Shown: positions 6,498-12,319 of the stretch, one piece after another
Position numbering within the stretch: the first letter of the stretch is position 1
How the letters are laid out: the number at the start of each line of letters is the position of its first letter
NCBI GenBank assembly: GCA_934650095.1
Contig: CAKUFT010000041.1
Span: forward strand, 1-12,319
From: an uncultured Collinsella sp.
GTDB taxonomy: Bacteria > Actinomycetota > Coriobacteriia > Coriobacteriales > Coriobacteriaceae
DNA: 12,319 nucleotides
Direction of reading: 5' to 3'
Notes under the pieces: generated by a model
Told to the model about the DNA's origin: nothing
Database searches by the model: none
The model's input: only the letters and a program-made list of their open reading frames with translations
Translations under genes and position numbers: made by a program

Positions 6498-9263
6498 ATG
6501 GACCAGGACCGCCAAAACAGCCAGCGCCGCGACGCGCAGAACACGGAGCGCGAGCAGGATTTTACGACCTACCGCACCGCCCAAAGTTCAAATGACATGG
6601 TGCCGACGGTCTTTCGCCGTGGCATCTACCGCACGATCCGCGGCAGCCTTAAGCGCTTCCTGTCTATCGTGGTCATCACGGCGCTCGGCGTGAGCGTGAT
6701 GTGCGGCCTCAAGGCGGGTTGCGAGGATCTGTGCGATTCGGTTGATGCCTACTTTGACCAGCAGAATGTCTATGACATCAACGTGCAGTCGACCTATGGC
6801 CTGACCGATGATGACCTTGCCGCGATCCAAGAGGTCGACGGCGTCGAGACGGCCGAGGGTATCTATACCGAGACCGCCTACACCGTCGTGGGCACGGCGC
6901 GCGAGCGCGTGGTCGTGCAGAGCCTCTCCAAGGAGAATATCGACCAACCGGTGCTGGTGCGCGGCGATTTGCCCGAGACTTCGGGCGAAGTGGCAGTGAC
7001 CTCGCGTTTTTTGAAGGCTTCGGGCAAAAAGCTCGGCGATACGGTGAGTTTTGCCGCCAACGATGCGAACTCGTCGAATCAGAGCGCCAAGGATCAGTTT
7101 GCCGCGGGCGATTACACCATTACGGCTGAGGTCCTCGATCCCACTGATGTGAGTTCCGACTCGACGGTCAATGCCTTCCGTGCTTCTTCGGCAGCGGACT
7201 ACAAGTTCTACGTAAGCGAGGATGCCGCGACGTCGTCGTCCTATTCTGCGATTCACGTGGTCGTCGAGGGGGCTAAGGACCTCAACTCCTATTCCGATGC
7301 CTATACGACAAAGATTGACGAGGTCAAAGCCAATATTGATAAGATTCGCGACGAGCGCGAGAGGGTGCGTGCCAAGGAGCTGACGGTCGATACACCGGCG
7401 AGCTTGGACGCGGCTGAGCGCCAGGCGGACATGGTCTTTGGGATTGAGCAGGATAACATCACCCGCATGGCCGAGGGCAGCGAGGAGCGTGCGCAGGCGC
7501 AAGCCGACCTGGACCAGCGTCGCGCCGCTGCCGACCAGCAGTTCGCCGATGCCCGCGCCGAGCTCTCCGACCTGGGCGAATGCACCTGGTATATCCAGGA
7601 CCGCAATAACATCGCAAGCTACTCGAGCGTCGAGAGCGATAGCTCCTCAATCGAGGCCATCGCCACGGTGTTCCCATTCATCTTCTTTATCGTCGCCGTG
7701 CTCATCAGCCTTACCACCGCCACGCGCATGGTCGAGGAGGAGCGCACGCTTATTGGCCTGTACAAGGCGCTCGGCTATTCACGCGGGCGTATCCTGTCCA
7801 AATATGTGGACTACTCGCTGTGGGCGTGTCTGATCGGTGGCGTGCTCGGCAATATCATTGGATTTGTGGGTCTGCCGCTGTTCTTGTTTACGGTGTTCGA
7901 CGACATGTACTCGCTGCCCCAGATGTTGCTTTCGTACGACATCGTGTCATCACTCGTGTCGGTAGCGCTGTTTGCCGTGGGCGTAGTGGGCGCCACGATT
8001 ATCGCCTGCCGCCACGAGATGGCCGAGACCCCAGCCTCGCTCATGCGCCCCAAGGCTCCGCGCGCCGGCTCGCGCATCTTGCTTGAGCGCATCGGCTTTA
8101 TCTGGCGCCGCATGGGCTTTTTGAACAAGGTCGCTGCACGAAACCTATTCCGCTACAAAAAGCGCGCCTTTATGACCATCTTTGGCATAGCGGGATGCAC
8201 GGCGCTCGTGATCTGCGGTATGGGCATCCGCGATACGTCGGTGGCGCTTTCGCCCAAACAGTACGGGCATATCACACGCTATGACCTGCTGGCGGTTGCC
8301 AACCCCGATGATTTTTCGCAGACGTGCGCGGCACTGGATGAACGCAGTGCAGCCAAGGATTCCAACGTGACCGTGACTTCGACGCTGCCGATTATGACCG
8401 ACAACGTCACCTTTACGTTTGGCGGCAAGAGCGAGACTGTGCAGCTGATCGTGGTGCCCGATGACCGCACAGGTGACTTGGGCGATTACGTGCGCCTGGA
8501 GGATGAGTCCAAAGAACCGCTCGCCCTGCGTGACGGGGATGTGTATTTGAGCAAGAGCTCTCAGCTGGTGCTGGGGATCAAGCCGGGTGACACGGCTCAC
8601 GTCCAGGATTCGTCGCTCAATGTCGCCAAGGTCAAAGTCAGCGACATTTCGCTTAACTATCTGGGCAACACGCTCTATATGACGCAGAGCACCTATGAGC
8701 GTGCGTTTGGCCGAAGCACCCGTCTCAACGGCATCTTTGCGCTGCTCAAGGGCTCATCTGCCGATCAGATTGCGTTTAGCAAGCAACTCAAAAACGACGG
8801 CTGGCTGACGCTTTCGAGTACGGCCGAACATTGGGAGAACTACGAGGCCAACTTCACCATCATCAACTCGGTTGTGGTGCTCGTGACATTTATGGCGGCG
8901 TGCCTGTCGTTTGTGGTGGTGTTTACGCTGTCCAATACGAATATCTCGGAGCGTGAGCGCGAGCTGGCAACCATCAAGGTGCTGGGTTTTCGCCGCGGCG
9001 AGGTGCACCACTACGTCAACAAGGAGACGTTGATTCTTACGGCGATCGGAGCCGCGCTGGGCGTACCACTGGGCGGTGCGCTGGCCGAGAGCTTTACCTA
9101 CATCTTGCAGATGCCGTCATTGTACTTTGACGTTGAGGTCGAGCCGCTGAGCTACGTGCTTGCCGTGGTGCTTTCCTTCGGCTTTACGATCATCGTCAAC
9201 CTCGCTACCAATCGCACCCTCAATAAGATCGACATGGTCGGCGCCCTCAAGAGCGCCGAGTAA
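6498..9263 (+). CDS. Two-module FtsX-like ABC transporter permease
   Basis: A 921-residue permease of the MacB-PCD/FtsX type. TM1 is at about 54-74, followed by a large extracytoplasmic region whose distal part (about 270-370) is charged and coiled-coil-like (DERERVRAKEL, AQADLDQRRAAADQQFADARAEL). The first FtsX core has TMs near 388-411, 440-465 and 482-504. A second module starts with TM5 (558-577), has its own extracytoplasmic domain and ends with TMs near 786-808, 845-866 and 885-905. The repeated motifs ERTLIGLYKALGYSRG and ERELATIKVLGFRRG mark the two modules. Such proteins usually export or extract peptides, lipids or antibiotics; the substrate is unknown. I prefer ATG 6498, but GTG 6486 overlapping the ATPase stop is possible. 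Neither has a strong ribosome site, which suggests coupled translation. The TAA is merged with palindromic copy 3. Confidence 0.93.
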   Translation: MDQDRQNSQRRDAQNTEREQDFTTYRTAQSSNDMVPTVFRRGIYRTIRGSLKRFLSIVVITALGVSVMCGLKAGCEDLCDSVDAYFDQQNVYDINVQSTYGLTDDDLAAIQEVDGVETAEGIYTETAYTVVGTARERVVVQSLSKENIDQPVLVRGDLPETSGEVAVTSRFLKASGKKLGDTVSFAANDANSSNQSAKDQFAAGDYTITAEVLDPTDVSSDSTVNAFRASSAADYKFYVSEDAATSSSYSAIHVVVEGAKDLNSYSDAYTTKIDEVKANIDKIRDERERVRAKELTVDTPASLDAAERQADMVFGIEQDNITRMAEGSEERAQAQADLDQRRAAADQQFADARAELSDLGECTWYIQDRNNIASYSSVESDSSSIEAIATVFPFIFFIVAVLISLTTATRMVEEERTLIGLYKALGYSRGRILSKYVDYSLWACLIGGVLGNIIGFVGLPLFLFTVFDDMYSLPQMLLSYDIVSSLVSVALFAVGVVGATIIACRHEMAETPASLMRPKAPRAGSRILLERIGFIWRRMGFLNKVAARNLFRYKKRAFMTIFGIAGCTALVICGMGIRDTSVALSPKQYGHITRYDLLAVANPDDFSQTCAALDERSAAKDSNVTVTSTLPIMTDNVTFTFGGKSETVQLIVVPDDRTGDLGDYVRLEDESKEPLALRDGDVYLSKSSQLVLGIKPGDTAHVQDSSLNVAKVKVSDISLNYLGNTLYMTQSTYERAFGRSTRLNGIFALLKGSSADQIAFSKQLKNDGWLTLSSTAEHWENYEANFTIINSVVVLVTFMAACLSFVVVFTLSNTNISERERELATIKVLGFRRGEVHHYVNKETLILTAIGAALGVPLGGALAESFTYILQMPSLYFDVEVEPLSYVLAVVLSFGFTIIVNLATNRTLNKIDMVGALKSAE

Positions 9264-9313
9264 CCTGCCAAAAAGGGACAGGTTTATTTTGGCAGGTTTT
9301 ATCTGCGCAAACG
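9262..9313 (+). repeat. 52-bp palindromic element, copy 3, fused to the permease stop
   Basis: The AA of the permease TAA (9261-9263) are the first two bases of the element. The arms AACCTGCCAAAA and TTTTGGCAGGTT form a 12-bp stem ending in a T-run, so it is a plausible terminator for the ABC operon. Its tail, ATCTGCGCAAACG, differs slightly from copy 1 and merges with the next hairpin. Confidence 0.9.
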
Positions 9314-9344
9314 CCGAGCAACCTACGGGCTACCCGGCGTTTGC
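9307..9344. terminator. Hairpin between convergent permease and merR genes
   Basis: GCAAACGCCG (9307-9316) and CGGCGTTTGC (9335-9344) form a perfect 10-bp stem with an 18-nt loop. Its right arm overlaps the last base of the merR stop codon. The left arm overlaps the tail of palindromic copy 3. There is no strong T-run on either side, but position and symmetry suit a bidirectional terminator. Confidence 0.6.
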
Positions 9345-9721
9345 TACTTTGCCATCTTCTGCTCGCAGGCGTGGATGAGGTCGTCGTAGTGGGCAATCTT
9401 GTAATTGAGGCGATCGAGACCTGCCTGCATCTCGGCAATGCGCTCGGTGACCTGGTCGCGCTGTTCTTCGAGAATGGCTCTACGCGCCGCCATGGTTTCG
9501 TCACCCTGTTCCAAGAGCTGCATATATTCGATGAGCGCTTCGATTGAGACGCTTGCGCCGCGCATACACTTGACGAACTTGATGCGCGCGCAGTCTTGTT
9601 CATCGTAGTCGCGAATGCCATTTTCGTTGCGGTGTACACGAGGCAGCAAGCCAATGCGCTCGTAATAGCGCAGCGTATCGGCGGAAATGCCGTACTCCTT
9701 TGAAACCTCGGCGATCCTCAT
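9344..9721 (-). CDS. MerR-family regulator, AdhR/NmlR type
   Basis: A 125-residue regulator. The winged HTH is at 1-70 (MRIAEVSKEYGISADTLRYY, then IGLLPRV and GIRDYDEQD). A dimerising coiled coil follows at about 75-118, and there is no long effector domain. Cys52 in FVKCMRGASVSIEALIEY sits where AdhR-type regulators carry the conserved cysteine that senses aldehydes or other electrophiles. Cys44 and Cys119 are also present, but no metal-binding cysteine cluster is seen. ATG follows AAGGAG at good spacing. The promoter (9825-9855) has the 19-bp spacer and dyad typical of MerR control, indicating autoregulation. No aldehyde-detoxifying gene is adjacent, so targets may lie elsewhere. Palindromic copy 4 lies in its leader. 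Confidence 0.9.
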   Translation of the reverse strand: MRIAEVSKEYGISADTLRYYERIGLLPRVHRNENGIRDYDEQDCARIKFVKCMRGASVSIEALIEYMQLLEQGDETMAARRAILEEQRDQVTERIAEMQAGLDRLNYKIAHYDDLIHACEQKMAK

Positions 9722-9740
9722 GCCAACTCCTTAGTACGGA

Positions 9741-9792
9741 AACCTGCCAAAAAGGGACAGGTTAATTTTGGCAGGTTTTATCTGGGTAAACG
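9741..9792 (+). repeat. 52-bp palindromic element, copy 4, in the merR leader
   Basis: Same orientation as copies 1 and 3, with one loop change (GTTAATTTT for GTTTATTTT). The arms form a 13-bp stem. It lies between the merR promoter and its ribosome binding site, so a merR transcript would carry this terminator-like hairpin in its 5' leader, ending about 10 bases before AAGGAG. Confidence 0.9.
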
Positions 9793-9824
9793 ATGACAGC
9801 TGAACCCGCCGAAGCATCAATTTA

Positions 9825-9855
9825 AGTTTAAAGCCTAGAGTTGACTCCAAGTCAA
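9825..9855 (-). promoter_or_regulatory. MerR-type promoter and operator of the merR gene
   Basis: On the minus strand TTGACT (9855-9850) and TAAACT (9830-9825) are separated by exactly 19 bases, the long spacer typical of MerR-controlled promoters. The spacer region holds the dyad CTTGGAGTCAACTCTAGG, with halves CTTGGAGT and ACTCTAGG (6 of 8 complementary) around CA, as in AdhR/NmlR operators. It begins 13 bases downstream of the XRE gene's stop codon. Confidence 0.7.
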
Positions 9856-9867
9856 AGCCCATCTTCA

Positions 9868-10782
9868 TTAGTTACGATGCTTCCATTGTTTGCGACACCA
9901 GCGCATGAGCGCCTTTACGATGGGAACCGTGATGAGGATGATCCATGCAGGATGGGGCTGTCCCAAACAGAGCCACATGTAGAGGAACCAAGCGATGGCG
10001 GCTGCCGGGTAGATGACCTCGATCAGCTTAGACAGGTGGCGCCGATCGATAAAGTCGCCAATGGCGTAGTAGACGGGAATCAAAAAGACGAGGAAGAGCC
10101 CCATGCCCCATGTGCCGTAGACAATGCCGAGCGCCAGATAGGCGAGGGCGACAAGCGCGGGGAAGGGAAACTTGTTCCATGCACGTCCAAGCTTGGTGTG
10201 GAAGTGCTTGCCATGATGATCGAGTTTGTCGTGTGCTTCCTTCCAACTGGAAAACGTCTCGCTGTCGATAGTGACGGTGCCGTCGGCATTGGTGTGCACG
10301 CTATGCCCATCATCTTCGAGCGTATCAACATGCACGCCGCTTGGCCCCACATGTACTTCTTCGCCCTTGCGGTCGTTGGTTACGTGGATGCCATTCCAGC
10401 CAACATGAACCTCTTCGCCTTTATCGGGATCAATAACGTGGATGCCGCGCGCGAGGGAAATGTCGACGAGTGGCTTGTCGCTGCGACTGGTGTTGTCGGC
10501 AGAATCCTCATCCTCTTTAGCCTCATCCGAAGCATCGGCACCGGTGTCGCCGTCCTCCGGGTCATCAGCGTCATCTACTGCCTCCCCATACAACAGCTCA
10601 TCCAGCGACACGCCATACAGTGCAGCGAGTGCAATGAGGTTATCGGTATCGGGCGAGGATTCGCTGCGCTCCCATTTGCTGACAGCCTGGCGACTCACGC
10701 CCAGTTGGGCGGCAAGCGCTTCCTGAGAAATCCCGGCAGCCTTGCGGTGATCGACGAGGCGTTGTGCCATCGCAAGATCCAT
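9868..10782 (-). CDS. Membrane-anchored XRE-family regulator with 18-residue repeats
   Basis: A 304-residue protein. An HTH_3/XRE domain (about 8-62: GISQEALAAQLGVSRQAVSKWERSE, DELLYGE) is followed by a very acidic linker (about 66-104). Three tandem repeats start at G113, G131 and G149 (GIHVIDPDKGEEVHVGWN, then GIHVTNDRKGEEVHVGPS, then a diverged GVHVDTLEDDGHSVHTNA). A His-rich segment (about 184-195) precedes four predicted membrane helices at about 206-223, 224-245, 256-274 and 277-294. If the HTH is cytoplasmic, the repeats are too. The repeats may form stacked beta strands; their ligand is unknown. ATG follows AAAGGA at good spacing. It is probably a one-component, membrane-tethered repressor. 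Duplicated sequence upstream (10834-10922) may be its operator. Confidence 0.88.
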   Translation of the reverse strand: MDLAMAQRLVDHRKAAGISQEALAAQLGVSRQAVSKWERSESSPDTDNLIALAALYGVSLDELLYGEAVDDADDPEDGDTGADASDEAKEDEDSADNTSRSDKPLVDISLARGIHVIDPDKGEEVHVGWNGIHVTNDRKGEEVHVGPSGVHVDTLEDDGHSVHTNADGTVTIDSETFSSWKEAHDKLDHHGKHFHTKLGRAWNKFPFPALVALAYLALGIVYGTWGMGLFLVFLIPVYYAIGDFIDRRHLSKLIEVIYPAAAIAWFLYMWLCLGQPHPAWIILITVPIVKALMRWCRKQWKHRN

Positions 10783-10833
10783 GGTGGTTCCTTTCGTGAG
10801 GTGACCGTAATCGAATGAGCCGAGTATGCCGAG

Positions 10834-10922
10834 AACAGCCGGTAGCGACCACCATTTCTAGTTAGAATCTGCCTCAACCCTACTGCAACTACCGGTAGCA
10901 ACCCCTAACGACCAGCCATTTC
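10834..10922. repeat. Duplicated operator-like unit upstream of the XRE gene
   Basis: AACAGCCGGTAGCGACC (10834-10850) and AACTACCGGTAGCAACC (10887-10903) match at 14 of 17 and lie 53 bp apart, about five helical turns. Each is followed by a related block, GACCACCATTTC (10847-10858) and GACCAGCCATTTC (10910-10922). The second copy contains the perfect palindrome CTACCGGTAG (10889-10898). This could be a pair of binding sites for the XRE protein or a dispersed intergenic repeat. The remainder of 10783-11000 shows no gene. Confidence 0.5.
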
Positions 10923-11000
10923 AGGACAAATGTCAGTGCAAGTAGCAGCCAAGAGCCCCCATCATTCCAAATCCTCCAGACCAGGCACCCGCAGCAAGAA

Positions 11001-11162
11001 GACGAATAGCCTCGACGAGTATGTAAACGCAGGACCCTCCGGCCTCCGTCTGACGATTTCGATTGGCGACCTTTGACGGAGTCAAGGGAGGAGCCAAATC
11101 GAAATACGTCAGGCGGAGGCCGGAGGGCCCGATGGGAGCAGTTCCAGCCGAGGCTATTCGTC
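11001..11162. repeat. Large palindromic element downstream of pfkA (99-bp hairpin plus outer arms)
   Basis: The core, 11032-11130, folds into one hairpin. The left arm 11032-11077 pairs with 11081-11130 around a GGA loop, with 43 pairs (2 of them G-U), one mismatch, two single-base bulges and one 2x4 internal loop. Outside it, GACGAATAGCCTCG (11001-11014) and CGAGGCTATTCGTC (11149-11162) are perfect inverted copies. The right one contains the last two codons and the stop of pfkA. No T-run follows. It may be a small non-autonomous palindromic element, or a stabilising or terminating structure for pfkA mRNA. Confidence 0.85.
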
Positions 11163-12233
11163 GCCGAAGCTGATGCCCAACGCCTTGGCCTCGCGCACCA
11201 GGTCGCTCTGGGGGTCGACATACTTGAGCTTGCCGGCGACCTCCTCGAGCGGCATGTGGCACATCTTGCCGTCGCGCAGGGCGATCATGTAGCCAAACTC
11301 GCCGCGCAGGCAGCCCAGCGCCGCCTCGACGCCGCACTGGGTTGCAAAGATACGGTCCTGGGCGTCGGGCTGACCGCCACGCTGCGTATGACCGGGGATG
11401 GCGACGCGAGTCTCACGACCGGTCTTGGCCTCAATCTCCTTGGCGATGTCGTACACGATCGACGGGCTCGTGCGCTCGGCGAGCTTCTTCTTGTACTCCT
11501 TCTTGGGCAGGGTCGCGTCCTCCTTGGAGATGGCGCCCTCGGCGACGGCCACGATGGTAAAGCGGCTGCCGGTCTCCATGCGATGCTCGATGGTCTTGAT
11601 GACGTTATCCATGTCGTAGGGGATCTCAGGAATCAGGATGACGTCCGCACCGCCCGCAACGCCGGCGTACAGCGGAATCCAGCCAACCTTGTGACCCATG
11701 ATCTCGATGACGAACACGCGGCCATGGCTCGAGGCGGTGGTGTGGATGTCGTCGATGCACTTGGTGGCGACGTCGATGGCGCTCGTAAAGCCAAACGTCA
11801 TCTCGGTGCCCCAGGTGTCGTTATCGATGGTCTTGGGCAGGGCGATAACGTTGAGGCCCTCCTGGCGCAGGCGGTTGGCGGTCTTGGTGGAGCCGTTACC
11901 GCCCAGCATAAACAGGCAGTCGAGCTGCAGCTTGTGATAGGTGTGGACCATCGCGGGCACCTTCTCGACGCCATCGGCCTCGGGAATGTCCAGACGCTTG
12001 AACGGCGTGCGGCTCGTGCCCAGAATGGTGCCGCCGCGGGTGAGGATGCCGCTAAAATCGGCAGGCGTCATGACGCGGAACCTGCTGTAGATGAGTCCCT
12101 GGTAGCCGTCCTCAAAACCATAGATCTCGATGGGCTCTGCACTATTGGTCATGAGCGTTTTGACAATGCCGCGCATGGTGGCGTTGAGCGCTTGGCAGTC
12201 GCCGCCACTGGTAAGAAGACCGATCCTAAGCAT
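11154..12233 (-). CDS. pfkA: 6-phosphofructokinase
   Basis: Phosphorylates fructose-6-phosphate to fructose-1,6-bisphosphate, the committed step of glycolysis; cytoplasmic. At 359 residues it is longer than E. coli PfkA (about 320). Motifs: N-terminal GGDCQALNA (10-18, where many enzymes have GGDxPGxNA), LTRGGTILGTSR, nucleotide loop GGNGS (111-115), catalytic PKTIDND (133-139, base D137), HTTASSHGRVFVIEIMG, EIPYD and GHTQRGGQPDAQDR. Gly114 at the position that is Asp in PPi enzymes suggests ATP use. Lys134, in PKTIDND rather than PGTIDND, is a feature shared with PPi-dependent enzymes, so donor specificity is not certain. GGAAGGA lies six bases before the ATG. Its stop codon lies inside the outer inverted repeat of the downstream palindrome. 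Confidence 0.95.
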   Translation of the reverse strand: MLRIGLLTSGGDCQALNATMRGIVKTLMTNSAEPIEIYGFEDGYQGLIYSRFRVMTPADFSGILTRGGTILGTSRTPFKRLDIPEADGVEKVPAMVHTYHKLQLDCLFMLGGNGSTKTANRLRQEGLNVIALPKTIDNDTWGTEMTFGFTSAIDVATKCIDDIHTTASSHGRVFVIEIMGHKVGWIPLYAGVAGGADVILIPEIPYDMDNVIKTIEHRMETGSRFTIVAVAEGAISKEDATLPKKEYKKKLAERTSPSIVYDIAKEIEAKTGRETRVAIPGHTQRGGQPDAQDRIFATQCGVEAALGCLRGEFGYMIALRDGKMCHMPLEEVAGKLKYVDPQSDLVREAKALGISFGDE

Positions 12234-12252
12234 GATGAATCCTTCCGGGCAA

Positions 12253-12304
12253 GTTATAACATGCGCATAAGTTTACCCCCGCACACTGTTGATACGGGGG
12301 TAAA
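12253..12304 (-). promoter_or_regulatory. Hairpin/dyad and -10-like site upstream of pfkA
   Basis: TTTACCCCCG (12272-12281) and CGGGGGTAAA (12295-12304) form a perfect 10-bp inverted repeat with a 13-nt loop. Minus-strand TATAAC (12258-12253) is a good -10 hexamer, but no -35 is visible; the dyad occupies that region. It could be an operator for a pfkA regulator or the terminator of a gene beyond the window, although neither flank has a clear T-run. Confidence 0.45.
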
Positions 12305-12319
12305 ACGTGTTAGCTCAAG

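Noticed and set aside
5691..9313. Composite transposon around the ABC operon
   Set aside because: No transposase and no target-site duplications are visible. The flanking copies are also present at unrelated junctions, so it is kept only as a low-level possibility.
3251..9792. CRISPR array from the repeated 52-bp sequence
   Set aside because: Copies are kilobases apart, in both orientations, separated by genes, with no regular spacers or cas genes.
9841..10818. 325-codon plus-strand ORF over the XRE gene
   Set aside because: The minus strand encodes a recognisable HTH and membrane helices with a good ribosome site. The plus translation resembles no family I know.

Overview
The window looks like chromosomal DNA of a high-GC Coriobacteriia member, most likely Collinsella or a close relative. 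This is inferred from the gene style (Gram-positive regulators and transporters, the GGNGS/PKTIDND type of phosphofructokinase) and from short palindromic intergenic repeats that I associate with that genus. No database was searched. There is no rRNA, tRNA, transposase, prophage or CRISPR array. The DNA is ordinary housekeeping and regulatory genes separated by unusually structured intergenic sequence.

Layout, left to right. Bases 1-395 hold two small hairpins and a G-rich stretch with a 52-bp imperfect tandem repeat, but no convincing gene. Next come an O6-alkylguanine-DNA alkyltransferase (396-974, +), then an OmpR-family response regulator and its histidine kinase (1203-3250, +) behind a promoter with 11-bp-spaced direct repeats. 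A convergent CLC antiporter of the fluoride-type subfamily (3460-4710, -) has a terminator-like leader hairpin. Upstream of it, on the same strand, is a GyrI-like small-molecule-binding protein (4881-5519, -) whose promoter carries a perfect 14-bp LexA/SOS-type palindrome. An ABC exporter pair, ATPase plus two-module FtsX permease (5791-9263, +), follows. Then three minus-strand genes: an AdhR/NmlR-type MerR regulator (9344-9721) with its own 19-bp-spacer promoter, a membrane-anchored XRE regulator with three 18-residue repeats (9868-10782), and 6-phosphofructokinase (11154-12233).

Four copies of a 52-bp palindromic element (3251-3302, 5691-5742, 9262-9313, 9741-9792) sit exactly in gene junctions. 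Two begin inside or directly against a stop codon, one lies in the merR leader, and one precedes the ABC operon. A second palindromic family lies at 3330-3431. A 99-bp hairpin with 43 base pairs lies just downstream of pfkA, inside an outer 14-bp inverted repeat that includes the pfkA stop codon.

Functionally, two genes suggest a DNA-damage/genotoxin theme (Ogt repair and the SOS-box GyrI-like protein). Several others sense or export small toxic molecules (AdhR-like MerR, CLC-F-like antiporter, ABC exporter, two-component system). That shared theme is inference: the genes are in separate transcription units. The strongest leads are the SOS-controlled GyrI-like gene, the 52-bp switchable palindrome family, the 99-bp palindrome at pfkA, and the structured leader of the CLC gene.
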